Positions 9,769-21,870 of a stretch of 64,000 bases of DNA are shown piece after piece; within the stretch, counting starts at the first letter, position 1; every line of letters begins with the position of its first letter. Position numbers and translations under genes: made by a program. Under the pieces are notes generated by a model that was not told where the DNA came from, searched no databases, and saw only the letters and a list, made by a program, of their open reading frames with translations. Origin of the DNA: Mastigamoeba balamuthi (Eukaryota > Evosea > Mastigamoebida > Mastigamoebidae); assembly GCA_902651635.1 (NCBI GenBank), contig CACRSC010000022.1, positions 303,150 through 367,149 on the forward strand. Direction: 5' to 3'.

Positions 9769-12476
9769 GTTTTGAACAAAACTAAATGTGGTGTCCTGTG
9801 CAGTTCAGACCAGGTCAGTGGACAAAGCAGAGTACGAACATACTGTTTCTGTTGAGAAAATTGTTCTGTAAGTACACTCGTAATTAAAGCAAGGTAATTA
9901 TAGTGTATTGTTACTGGGGTTCATCAAAACTACATCTGTTTTATCAGAAGGGGAATTACCCCATGACAGGGGACGGGTTTCAAAATTGGGAATGCAGATT
10001 TTTTGAAATTCCGATTTCGGAAAGTTGTGTAAGACTTCCACGACTATCCGATTCCAAAAGGAACGCTTTTTTTTAAATGTGGCACTGTGTGAGACATTTA
10101 TTGGTCATTTTTATACTTCCAAAAAGATCGCCACAGCCATCTGAGGTAAGTTCTTGCACCCCGCCCCCCCCCCTTCCCTGCATTTCTCTTTTTTTGTCTT
10201 TAATGGTTTGGCGATTAATACACATGTTCAATAAATACTAAACCATTAGAAAACTCACAGCTCCCATTTTACAGGAACAGAGAATGAAATAATCAGAGCC
10301 TGGCACCACGCCTAGCTCTGATGGGAACTGAGCATGAGAGCAAATCCCCCTTAGCCTACGCCAATACACCTCACTCACACTGTGCACAGGACAAAAATAC
10401 TAATAATCTATGAATTAATCAATTAAATCGAAAAATCACTAAACCACTTATTCGAATATAGCACATTATACGTATTATGTGCATTATGCACTATCAAATT
10501 TGTATGCTACTTTTCGTGCCAACTTAGCACACAATATTGTGCTGTATAATTTTTGCTACATATAATTATTAGTGCTCAGAGTCTAAAACGTAGTGATACC
10601 AAATGTTATATATTCCATGATTTTCCTTACTCTTATCAGTGAAGGTGATGGTATAACTGCCCAACAGAGCTGGATTTGACAGCAAATGTTGAGCAGCTAA
10701 GAGAGGAACACAAGAGCAAGTATGATACTTCTGTGAAACGAATGAAACTCCAACCTCAAACAGCGGCTATAATGACTTTCCCTTGGTCTAAAGTATTTCC
10801 CACAGACACCCCATCCAAAGGGAAAAAAAGGGCAAAAAGTTGCATTTGAAACAGGAAAACAGAGGTCCACAATACTCAAGGCCTCCGAAAAAATTTGAAC
10901 TCACGTTTGTTCTCTTGTTTATTTTATCGCACACAATAAAACTGATGAATTTTACTTTTAGTGTTATCGCACGTGATAAACCTATTTATTTATTTCTTTT
11001 AGTTTTATCGCATGTGATAAAACTGAAATACTAAGAAATCTCAAACTTTATTTTCACTTTTTCCATTTGTAAGCCTCTGTTTCCTGATTTCAAATGTGAC
11101 TTTTTGCCTTCTTTTCTTCATTTAATGGGGTGTCCATGGGAAATAGTTTAGACGAAGGGAAAGTTGTTTTAGCCTCTGTTCTCAGCTGAACTACAGCTAT
11201 CATACTGAAATCTGGCAAGAGGCACATTCTGCACGTGCACTACAAGTGTAAAACAGCCCAGCAATGGATGGATCAGTGATCAGACTGTGTTTATTATTTC
11301 TTTTTGATAAAAGGTAAAGCAAGAGCAACTGACTATAGAGAAGAACAAACAAATTCTGACCATGGTAAAATTCAGCTTCTAAGTCTCAGTCCTTCACAAG
11401 TTCCTTCATCTTCAGGCCTTAATTTTCACTATTTACAGGCGATTGCATGCTGTGAACAAGTTTCAGACTCTTTTAATTCAAGTCTGTATGAAAATAAAAA
11501 GTGACCAACAAAAGCAGGAAGTGATTAGACAAGATACACTTTTTCAGAAAGATGAGAGCATTAAATGGACTCAGACAAGCATTGAGAGCTTTCTGGTCAT
11601 TAGTTTTTCGTCGGGTAGGAGCTGCTTTTTCCTTAAAGGCAGTTAGCATTATGTACTCTTTATGCCCTTATATTATACACCCCGCACATCATTTTACACC
11701 CTCCACGCACCCACATACAATCTTACACGTTTTGGTCTGGATATTGAAAATTTCACGTGCCTGGCCACAGGGATGGGTTCCGTCCCTACTTCACTTCTGC
11801 TATGCTCCATTCTGCTCCAGCTGCGTTCTGGATCCTTCATCCCACGAACCGCACATAACGTGAAAATTAGACCCAGACCCCACGAAAGATGATACTATTT
11901 GAAAAAACCCAAAAACAACATCATCTGTCCCAATACAGCACGCAGCCCTAACCTAAGTGGAATCGAAAAATGCCTGAGGCCAAGTGAACCTCACGAATCA
12001 CTCATTTTTCTTCCCAAATTTTGTTAATGAGATCCACCACTGCTTTCCAACGGTAGTACTGAGGTCACAACAGCTCGAGATCTCGTTTCCTTTTCTTTCC
12101 CACATTACCGTTCATGACAACACGCACAACAGAACACTCTTGTTTCCTGCTTCGTTTTTTTGCATATCAGGGAAGAAGTCATGCTATCACTGCATTAATT
12201 CAACTACTCGTCGGGCTGAGCAAATGGTAGAGATTGCACTTAGGAACTTTCTGATTCCAGTTCAAATCCAGAAGTACACAAGATATCATAGGCTTATACT
12301 TGGACTGCATCATGGTCTATATTCAGGCAAAAGCTATCACACCCTTCAGGGCCCCCTTAGCCCTCACACTCAGGGCACAAGGTAGATGCATATGAAGAGA
12401 TGGAGAAACAGATAACAGTGTGAATCAGAACTATTTTTGCAGCATCAAATAACGAACTCATTTATTGGGTTTTTCC
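9769..12476. other. 2.7 kb AT-rich stretch without a recognisable gene
   Basis: Only short, composition-driven ORFs. It holds a poly-C run near 10160, small palindromes such as cacaatattgtg near 10533, and the triple palindrome at 10918-11023. A stretch at 12211-12280 has tRNA-like A-box and B-box spacing but does not fold as a tRNA. Confidence 0.5.
10918..11023. repeat. three spaced copies of a TTTTATCGC-N-GATAAAA palindrome
   Basis: Copies at 10918-10942, 10961-10981 and 11002-11023, about 41 bases apart. The last is gttttatcgcatgtgataaaac: an 8-base perfect stem around a 6-base centre. The second has the stem ttatc/gataa around gcacgt, and the first is degraded on its right arm. Regular spacing and palindromy suggest protein-binding sites or a decayed tandem repeat. 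Confidence 0.7.
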
Positions 12477-15393
12477 TCAAACAGAAGAGTCAGACTGATT
12501 ATCGTTCCATGCTCTTTGCATCGCAAAATGGTTGCTACTCTGGGGGTATATCTCGGCTCGGCGCTCATACTTCTGTCTCAGCTCAAGAGGAGGAACGATG
12601 ATCTGTCTACCACCAGGTATGTATGATTTGGGCTTCACTGAAGCAACTGGATCATTGATCACAGCGGGACGGTGTATCTCTGGTGTAGCTGCAAAAAGCA
12701 ATGAGCTTGACTCTATTTCAAGCATCCGAATAACGGATATGATTTTGTCTTCCGATTCGTTCTGGGTGATCGATTCAACAACGAACTGTGTTCCTGACTC
12801 GAGTAGCACTTCTGCTTCTCCAAAGCTGTTTAATCCGCCCATCTCTCTTCCGCGAATCACGTGAAGCTCAAATAGAGTCCCAGTGTGACCCAGGAATTCG
12901 GTAGAAACACTATGGCTTAGAGATGTACTTGAAAATCCGTTCCAGCATATGACAGAACCGGGGGAATAGGCTACCTTGTCCACTACACAGTTAATTCCAC
13001 GGTATACTATAGTCTTTACAAGTGGAAGAGCACGCATTGCCATCGTTAAGTGCCATGCATATGGAAGCCAGCATGTAGCATCACACTTGTCCCGTGAACG
13101 CAGTGCCTTGTTCAAACGATAGTAGAGGCTGTCTTCACGATGAGGCTTCGTTTCTGTCGTGTATAATAGCAGAGCAAGGGCTGCATCCATGCTCAGACAA
13201 GCTGGAAGTCTTATCCCGTTCCTATTTAGATCTGAAAGAAATATTAGTATACGTTGCCAAAATTACGGAATACCTTGCTCCAAGGATGATATTACGCTCT
13301 CCATATTGCGAAGTGCTGGCTGGATTTGCTTGAGGGACTCCTTTAGATTAGGAGGATGTTTCATCAGTTGAGCCCCTTCCATTGGCTTCAGATTCTCATC
13401 GTTGATATCACCCATTCTCGATCTTATCTTTCCAATTTTCTTCAGTGCAAGAGCACCGAGAAGTAGAGTACTAACAAGGCAAGTGCTTCCAACGCAGATG
13501 CCAGCAATTGCTCCTGATGAAACTATTCCCCCAGACACTGCTGCTGATGCTCCAACCCCACTGCATGTAGCTGTTCCAATACCAAGGCCAGTGAGTGCAA
13601 TTCCAGTAGTCGCAGCTGATGTCGAGGTTACTGTTGTTACAACAACTGCAGTAACCGTTGCTGTTGCAACAACAGCAACAGTGGCTCCTACAGCAATTCC
13701 GGCAATTGCTCCTTTTTGAAGCACATAACCACCGTGCTCTACTCCGTGATCTGAAGATGAAGACGAAGATGATGATGATGATGATGATGATAAAGATGAT
13801 GATGATGTTGCAAAGCTGGATTCTGAATCAACTACACACGCTGGCAGTTGGGTCCACGTTCCATCGGTGCAAGTGCCTTTGACAGAGTACGAGCCATTTC
13901 TGCATCCATATTCACAACTATTGCCACTTGGAAGGACATGTGAGCATGTTCCTCTCGTTGATTCATTGATAGGATCCGTCAGATAGCAGCATATTGGACA
14001 TAGGCCGGCACATTCTTTTGAACCACATAGATTCGGATTTCCATCACAGATCTCAGTTGCATTCATGCCCGTGCAGAACATACTTGGGATCTCTCCACTC
14101 AGATTGTTGTTTTTCAGAGATCTACAGGAAGTCAGTTTCTGTTCAATTCAAGCGAAATCACATTAAAGATCGGTTGCCCCCAGTCCAGGATGGAATAGGT
14201 CCACTCAGTTGGTTTGAGGAGAGGGATCTGAACCAAAATTAGATACATCAAAGTGATCCTACGTACAAAACTTCCAGGGACGACAGACTCCACAATGTTC
14301 TCGGAATGGTTCCATTCAGGTTGTTGTGGTCCAAAGTCCTTTGAGTTGTGGGTGCTAGAAATATTGAAAAAGTACATACAGATTGAAGAGCAATCCGAGA
14401 TTGCTGAACGTGTCTGGAATGGTACCGCTGATCTGATTGTGACTGAGGTCCCTATGTCTCATGTGAGAAACTCACAGATGTAAGTTTCTTACAGATGAGT
14501 AAGACTCGCTAAGCCTGGTATTGATGGGGGAATGGTGCCATTCAAGCTATTACACTCCAAATACCTATTTACTTGTCAGAACATATCTAATACACGTTTC
14601 ATACAGATAGCTCAGTGATGTAAGATAGCCGAAGTCTGGAATGAAGCCACTGAGACTATTGAAACTGAGATCCCTGCGTTGATTCTGTGAGATTGTGCTT
14701 GCTCTCGTTACCTTGTACAGATGGTACATCGCCCTAAGGTCAGAGAATGAGGCGGGGATTGTTCCACTGAGACGATTGTGATCCAGAGTACTGTATTCCA
14801 TCTGTGAGTGTGCAGCATGTTTGATACCAGCGCTGCATACAGGTAAGACAGCAGTGCAAGTTGACCGAGCTCGTTGGGAATGGTTCCACTGAGCTTATTT
14901 CCCCACAGGTCCCTGCCATTCCAAACGTGAGAATACACCGAGTGGATTACACACATGGCCGTCAGAGATCTGATGTTACCTATCGAACTGGGAATGGTGC
15001 CGCTCAAGTGGTTTTCCTTGAGACTCCTGGACCCTGTTGTGAGACGAGGGAAGTTGAGGGTGCTCACAGTGTGTTGAGATTGCCTAGCTTTGCGAGTGAC
15101 TCCGGAATTGTGCCATTCAGCCCCAGCGAGAAGATGTCCCTGTGGCGAAATGGAGTTAAGGGAGCGTGGGGCCTCTTCTCGGCTCACAGTCTGGTCACAG
15201 AGCCGCTTTCGCAAGAGACCCCACTGAGGTTGATGCAGGGGCTGGTGCTTCTGCAGGGGTTGGTCCACTTCCAGCTCAGAGACATCGAGGAGTACATGTC
15301 GCACAGCGCCGCCACCTCCTCCGCGGCGGCACTGGCACACACCCGCCCACACAGGGCCAGAACAACGCAGACGACCGCAGCGATGGCGGGCAT
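12477..15393 (-). CDS. LRR receptor-type protein with C-terminal mono-ADP-ribosyltransferase (R-S-E) domain
   Basis: Twelve exons on the minus strand: 15393-15188, 15139-15068, 15026-14955, 14912-14841, 14790-14719, 14673-14605, 14564-14493, 14451-14380, 14338-14267, 14227-14162, 14121-13274 and 13231-12477. Lengths total 2448, giving 815 residues in one frame. Order: signal peptide (MPAIAAVVCVVLALCGRVCA); plant-type LRR N-cap (LSWKWTNPC, CINLSGVSCESG); ten LRRs of the N-x-L-S-G-x-I-P class; a Cys-rich cap and sushi-like module (CSHVLPSGNSCEYGC); a poly-Ser linker; one to three hydrophobic spans (IAVGATVAVVATATVTAVVV, GICVGSTCLVSTLLLGALAL) closed by KKIGKIR; then an ART domain with TIVYRGIN (Arg), FSSTSLS (Ser-Thr-Ser) and EAEVLLESG (Glu-x-Glu). 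The R-S-E triad is complete, so arginine-type ADP-ribosyl transfer from NAD is expected. With one membrane span the enzyme faces the cytosol. An upstream in-frame ATG at 15471 exists, but 15393 leads straight into the signal peptide. Confidence 0.88.
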
Positions 15394-16412
15394 CCCTCCT
15401 GATCGAAATGTGGCGGTGCGCGTGAGATGATTGCGTGGCGCATTGTGCTGGCGGACCGTGGAGAGTGCCACCCGTTGACGAGAGATCGCGCCTTGTCATC
15501 CCCATTCCCGTTGGCCCGCTCGCCTGAAATTAGCGCTGATGACTGTGCTCTCTTTCCCTCTGAACAAAAAAATGACCTCTGTTGTGTTCCCTCCCGGTGA
15601 CCCCTGAAATCCTGACTCCCACGTCCCCCGAAAAACGAATCGACTCGCTGACTCCACACGAGGGCGCGTGTCCCCCCTGGTGCGCCCATATTCCCTTCCG
15701 CACGATTATTGAGAACGAGTGCAAGCGACCCCGCAGGGGGAACGAGGGAGCTGTTGTGCCCCGTCGGGGGACTACGGGATGCCATAGTATTGGAGCACTG
15801 CTCTCCTGCAGATAGCCTCCTGTCGCCCCGCTGCCCGCAGGAGGCGAGCTGCTCTTGCCGATGGCCACGGGCTGTGGGCCAGCCAGCAGCATGGAGGGGC
15901 ACACTGTGTGGGATGCGATCATCCCCCTTCCGAGGTGCAAGTGCTACATGAGCAGGCAGGGACACTTGACACCATGGGGTGAATGTATGTGCGGCTTCAC
16001 CGGCGCACACAGTTACACAGAGAAAAGCACCTGCGCCCAAAGGAGAACCGTGAGGTCCTCGGCTGGTGTGGTGGGCGAGGGAGGAGGGGGGGCATTGCTG
16101 TGCCCTGGTGACCTCTCTTGGGGGAGGGGTGCCACAGACAGGCGGCTGCGCTGGGCTTGTGCGTGGCGTTGCCTGACGCAGGCGTGCGCTTAGTGGCGCA
16201 GATGACGTCAGGATACCTCTGAAGTGTGCCCTGGTGCCTGCGAGCAGGGTGGCGAGCTGGCAAATCAGCATCTGACACAATTGATACCGTCGGAGATACT
16301 GTGCTTTCCTTATGCCTCCCACAGAAACAACTCCTTCGGCGCGCCCATCAAGCCCCGCCCTTGGTTTTGCATTTGTCCCGTGCGTAGGCCGAGCCAGGGA
16401 GAGATCGCCCAC
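15394..16412. other. divergent intergenic region between the LRR-ART and coiled-coil genes
   Basis: About 1 kb with no gene I can support; the 581-codon minus ORF across it is a shadow. It must hold the promoters of both neighbours. The part from about 16280 to 16412 is repeated in inverted orientation upstream of the second coiled-coil copy (41082-41240), so the promoter was included in the duplication. Confidence 0.55.
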
Positions 16413-19400
16413 ATGGCGGAACCCATGGCGACCGAGAAACCTGGCGAGCAGGACATAACGCGCGTGGCCGATGTCGCGTTCGTTCTCGGCGAGGCGGTGT
16501 TCTTCAAGTCTCTGTCGGTCCGCGCGAAGGAGCTCACCATCAGCAAGTTCATCGAGGGCGCCGAGTGCGACGGGATGGTGGAGGAGATCGTCGCCGGCTA
16601 CAATGGGCGCCACCCCGGCGTGAACCTCAACGCCCAGCGTCTGCTCATGAAGCTGTACCCCACGGCCTTCATGCACCGAGCCGACGAGATCCGGATGTGC
16701 CAGTCCAAGAGGCTGCTGAGCGACCAGCCGCTCGCCATCGTCATCATGGCCGAGGAGGTCATCGGGTGCGCTCGTGCGCCTGGTCTGATTTGGATCTGAA
16801 CGACCCCCGCAGCAATCAGGCAGCTCAAATGATGCAGCGGCTGGCAAGACAGTCTGACGACGCCGTGAGCTCCCTGTCCAAGCCCAAGCCCAAGACCAAG
16901 ACCAAGCCCAAGGCCAAGCCCGAGTGCAAGGGCGAGTGGCAGACAACACCGCTTGTACCTTCGCCAGCACAGCCCACGTCCCCTTCCCCGACGTCATCCC
17001 CGCAGCCTCCTCCACCTCCACAGCAGCAGAGCCAGGCAGCGGCAGCGGCAGCGGCCCCCAGAATGATCGCCGACCTCACGCAGTCGCTTGCCAGTGCCGT
17101 GCCCCCGTACGAGCAGGAGCTGATCGGAGAGACCGTGGCGTCCCTGAAGCAGATCGGTCGGGAAATCCTCGAGATGATAAACAATCACTCTAGCGACACG
17201 GCAAAGCACGAGGCCAAGGTCAACAAGATGATCGAGGATCACAAAGCAGATATCAGCCAGATGGTCGAGGACCACAAAGCAGAGATCAGCCAGATGGTCG
17301 AGGACCACAAGGCCAAGCAGGAGGCCAAGGACAAGGAGCAGACAGCTAAGAACCAGAAGCACGAGGCCAAGATCAACAAGATGATCCAGGACCACAAGGC
17401 CGAGCAGGAGACCAAGGACAAGGAGCACGAGGCCAAGATCAACAAGATGGTCGAGGACCACAAAGCAGAGATCAACAAGATGATCGAGGACCACAAGGCC
17501 GAGCAGGAGGCCAAGGACTGTGCGATAAGGAAGCTCATTGAGAAGCACACGAGCAAGGAGGCCCAGCTCACAACAGACCTGCTCGATGCCAACGAGAGGG
17601 CCCAGTCGGCGCAGAGCCGTCTCGAAGTGCTGCAGGCCGAACAGGAGCAGCTGGGGGTGCAGCTCCAAGAGGCCATGGACAGCAAAGAAACGCAGAGAAC
17701 CCGGGATCTTTGCTGCAAGATCGCGATGAAGGAGGATGAGCTGTCGCGGATAAAGGGCAAACTGCACCAGGTGTGAGACTCCGTCACACTGATGGACAAC
17801 AAAAAAACCAACGGTTAAGGGGTCAGATACACCTGTTCGCGCTCTTCTTCACTGCGAAGGACATCATCGCAGGAGATCTCGCCACTGCAATGGGCCGTCA
17901 GAGGAGCGATGGCCGCTACTTCAATGTGCTCGACCCCACACACCAGAAGTTCGTGGACGAGTGCCTCCGCTCTGTCGGCCTGAGTGCAGAATCCCTCCGG
18001 GTGATCTCTGACAGCAGGGACAAGTCTGAGCGGGACCAGACCTGCCACCGACCCACCGAGGCCAGCGTGCTCGAGGCACTGCAGACCACTGGGCCTGGGG
18101 CCAACAAGCCCATCTGGGAGAAGCTGTTCCGCTTCGTTTTTGGCCACGGCGTCCCCGAGACAAGCAGCAGCCACTAGTTCCGATGGATGCTGGAGTTCCC
18201 CCTCGGCTCCCCGCTGCAGGCGGGGACACCGAATTAAGCGATTGATTGTGTGGCTCTGCTCGCCCGCAGTTTCAGAACGGAGAAAATGCACAAACGCCCT
18301 GAGGTCTAACAGTGTCGTTGTTGCCCATCGTTGGGGGGAAGGGTGCCACCTACATGCGGCGGCGCTTGGCTGCGTGCGTGGCGCTGCCTGCCGCAGACCC
18401 GCGCTTGGCGGCACCGATGATGCCCTTGAAGTTGCCCTGCTGCTTCACCTTGCCGTGCCTGCGACCAGCGGGGTGGCGAGTTAGCAACCAGCGAGGGACA
18501 CAACTGGTGTGCGGATGTGCGAGTGCGGCTGCGCACTTGAGCGCTGCGGGGTTGAGAGGGACGTAGGCAAACGGGTCCACGTTGCCGCGCTTGATGTCTC
18601 CGCCCTGCGCAGAGCGCACGCACGCCAGGCAGCAGCGGGTGAGCACAGCACAGGTATGCAGGATGAGACGGGGGGGGCACGCACAGCCTTCTTGGCCTTG
18701 AACTGCTCGCCGGTCCACTTCTTGGGCACGACGCCCTTCTTCTTGGCCAGCTCCTGGGCCTCCCTCCGCTTCATCATCCGCTTGTACATGGCGCTCTGCC
18801 CGGGCTCGGACCGCTTCAGCCGCGTCGTCTCTGTCGCGATGCTCTCCTTCCCCAGCTCCTCGGCCCCGCGGGGCAGCCTCCTGCCCTCCTCCGCGTCCTC
18901 CTCGCCGCCGTCCTCGCTCCCCTCCATCTCGCTGTCCTCGCCCCCGCCCCGCTGCTGCGCCCCCTCGGCGTCGGGCTCGCCCTCGGCCCGCCGCTTCCGC
19001 CTCATCCGCCTCCGCTCGCTCGCCTCGTCCCCGCTCGCCCCCGAGTCCGAGTCCGAGCCCTCCGAGCCCTCGTCGTCCACCACCACGCGCCCCTCGGCGT
19101 CCAGCCGCACGCCGTCCCCCACGTCCTGCGCGCCGCCCTGCGACGACAGCCCCATCGTCTCGTCGCCGCCGTCGCCGCCCCTCCCGCGCTTGCTCCCGCG
19201 CCGCGTCACCAGCTCCGCCGAGGGGTCCAGCAGGTCCGTCGGCTCAGCGTCCGCGTCCCCGCGGCCCTCGTCGTCGCTCATGCCGTTGTCGGCCAGCTCC
19301 TCCTCGAACGACCGCTGGCCCTTGTGCCCCTGCTGCTGCTGCTGCCCCTGGGCACCGCGCAGTGCGGCCTCGCGCTCCTTCTTCTTGCGGTGCTCCTGCG

Positions 19401-21870
19401 ACTTGACCACGTTGCGCAGCACCTTCTTCATCTCGTCCGTCACGGCCGCGCTGATGCGCTCGTACCCGTACTTCTTCAGCAGCCGCTCGAACAGGTACTT
19501 GACCTCCATCCTGAAGTAGTTCCTGTTCTTCCTCTTCCACGACTCCACTCCCCCGATCTGTCGGCAGGCGGTGACGACGCAGCGCAGCGCAGCGCCTCGG
19601 CGTCAACTGGGGGGTCCGATTGCATTTGGATTGGAGGGCGAGGGGGCGACGCAACGATCGAGTCGAGGTGGGCGTCGAGGACGGCCTGCGGGAACACGGC
19701 CAGGACCACCTTGAAGAACGAGAGCACGGCCCGCACGACCTCCCTGTCGCCGACGCCCAGCAGCATCACGACGGCCCCCAGCAGCTTGTCGCAGAACTCG
19801 GCCCCCATCGACGCCGTGAACTCGTAGCACACGCGCGTCAGCGCCAGCACAGACGCCGCCACCATGTGCTGCGACCGCGCCCCCAGCCCCGCCACCACCA
19901 GCGTCGCCAGGCCCTCCACGCTCGCCCCGTCGGCCGCTCCGCACACGCGGCACAGGTCGGCCACCAGCTGGTACGACGACGCCCGCGACTTGGTGTTGGC
20001 GTCCTTGATCCCCAGCACCACCGCGGGCAGCAGCCCCTGCAGCAGGTGCTGCAGCAGCCACTCCCCGTTCCCCGCCGTCGCCGTCGTCGCCGTCGCCAGC
20101 GCCGCGATGCACTTGAGCCACATCTGCGGCAGCACGCGCACGCACGCGGTCCCCCGAGAGCGTCGGTGTCAGCGCCCAGTCGTCGCTCAGAGGTCACAGC
20201 TTGCACAGAAAAGATACACATGAACATAAACATGCAAATGAACAGGCACATACACAAACAGAACACGAATACAACATGCAAATACAGCATGCAGCGCAGC
20301 ATACATTTACATCATGCAGCATGCAGCATAAAGCATACAAAAAGCAAAATGCAGAACACAATAGACAGCGCAACCCCTCTGACACAGACACGGAACAGCG
20401 AGGCACAGAGGACGCAGCGGCAGGGGGGACGTACGCCACGGGCAGCAGGGGCAGGGGCCGAGTTGATGAGCATCGAGGCGAGCTCGTCGCGCTTGTGGCA
20501 GGCCAGGCCCTGCTGGTTCTGGATGATCGACCTCAGCACCTTCCACGACCTCTTCTGCAGGTTCGCGTCCTCCGACTGCCAGCGCACACGTGAGGCCCCG
20601 CCCAGCCCATCTCAGAGCACGCACGCGGAGCAGAGGCTTGACGACCTGGAACAGCAGCGACGCGTTCTCGGCGTCGAGCGCGCGGACAAACGGCAGCGCG
20701 ATGTCCGTCAGCACGCGGGCCTTCTGCAGGCTCCGCTGCCTCTTCTCGGCCTCGTCCTCGCCCATGTCCGCGTCGCCGTCGCCGTCGCGGGCCGCGGCGT
20801 CCGTGGCCGTGGTGCTGTCGAGCAGCTGCGAGACGACGTCCTTGAAGAACTTGTTCACGACGGGCGCCGCCGAGACCGACACGTACGCCTCGATCGTCGC
20901 CGCGATGCCCGCGCGCTGCGGCGGCTCGACCGACGCCAGCGTGTTGAACAGGCACGGCAGGAAGTTGGCCGAGTACTTGGCCATCGTCTCCACGCACCGC
21001 GCCCCCTCGGCCCTCGCCCCCGCGTCCGCGCTGCCCGCCGCCGCGCGGCACGTCGACGCCAGCGCCTGCAGGCCCGCGCAGACGGCGTTGCGGTACAGCG
21101 GGTTCTTGAGCGCCGAGCCCAGCGTCGGCGCGACCGCCCGGAAGGCGTCGGCCACCGTCGCCGTCGACCGGCAGAACGACGGGAACAGCTCCCACACCTG
21201 CTGGTGCAGGTGCATCTCGTTCTTGGCCTCGACGGGCAGCCCCTCCTGCGCGCTGCTCTCCGCCATCTCCGTCAGCCTCTGCGCAGCGGGCAGCAGGTGC
21301 TCCACCCAGTACGCCAGCGGGCCGTCCTTCATGTGCGCCTTGAGCGGCCCCATCAGCCACGCCCTGTTCGGCCTCCCGGGGATCGCGTCCTTCCTGCAAG
21401 GCGCGCACAGTCAGTGCGATGCCTCCTCCAGGCCGCGGAGCAACAGCAGGCAGACGTCCGAGCAGTTCGCGATGGCGCGGCCGAGAACCCGAGCTTCCCG
21501 ACAGTGCACCCAAATTTACGAAAAAAAGACAAATCAAAACACAAAAGAAGAGCCACTTGTGTGATGTAATCGCAGAACCACACCAGCAGGCTTGCATTTG
21601 TTGCACAAGCACAGCCACTGGCTGGGCTCGCAGACGCAGCGTGCGCAGGGGTCCTTGTTTTTAGGAGCCCGCGAGCTGAACAGAAACAAAGGCAGCAAAA
21701 GTGGGCGGGGCTCTCGGGCGCACCCGACGGGGCTGTCGATGTTGAGGGGCACGATCGAGAGGAATGCGGGCGCCCCGATGGCCTCGAGCACGCTGCCGAC
21801 CGACGCCGCGAGCTGCGTGCGCGCGGCGAACTCGGGGACGTCGTGCAGGTCGCACATATTGACGAGCAGC
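16280..21870 (+). repeat. left arm of a 5 kb inverted segmental duplication
   Basis: This block holds the coiled-coil gene and the 3' half of RRP12. It reappears in reverse orientation at 36755-41240. Coding parts are near-identical, introns and flanks less so. The right arm lacks about 1.1 kb corresponding to 20215-21325 here. Confidence 0.9.
16413..18177 (+). CDS. coiled-coil protein with tandem DHKAEIS-type repeats (copy A, intact)
   Basis: Exons 16413-16765, 16813-17770 and 17860-18177 (sum 1629, 542 residues). Residues 1-118 form a compact Cys-poor domain (ITRVADVAFVLGEAVFFKSL, GYNGRHPGVNLNAQRLLMKL) with no family I recognise. A Lys/Pro and Pro/Gln low-complexity linker follows, then a long coiled coil built from an 11-14 residue repeat (KINKMIEDHKAE, ISQMVEDHKAE) that varies in copy number between the two genomic copies. 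The third exon gives a C-terminal domain (SDGRYFNVLDPTHQKFVDECL, PIWEKLFRFVFG). It lies tail-to-tail with RRP12, with only about 170 bases between the stops. The acceptor of the third exon could also be 17873. Role unknown; self-association through the coiled coil is likely. Confidence 0.75.

Noticed and set aside
9123-9779. 218-codon minus ORF
   Set aside because: Antisense to splice-supported plus exons at 9436-9768 and rich in low-complexity residues.
12211-12280. tRNA-like pattern (tgagcaaatggtagag ... gttcaaatcc) with correct A-box to B-box spacing
   Set aside because: The D, T and acceptor stems do not pair. At most a decayed tRNA-derived repeat.
15276-17021. 581-codon minus ORF over the coiled-coil gene start
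   Set aside because: It runs antisense through a spliced, duplicated gene and shows no domain.
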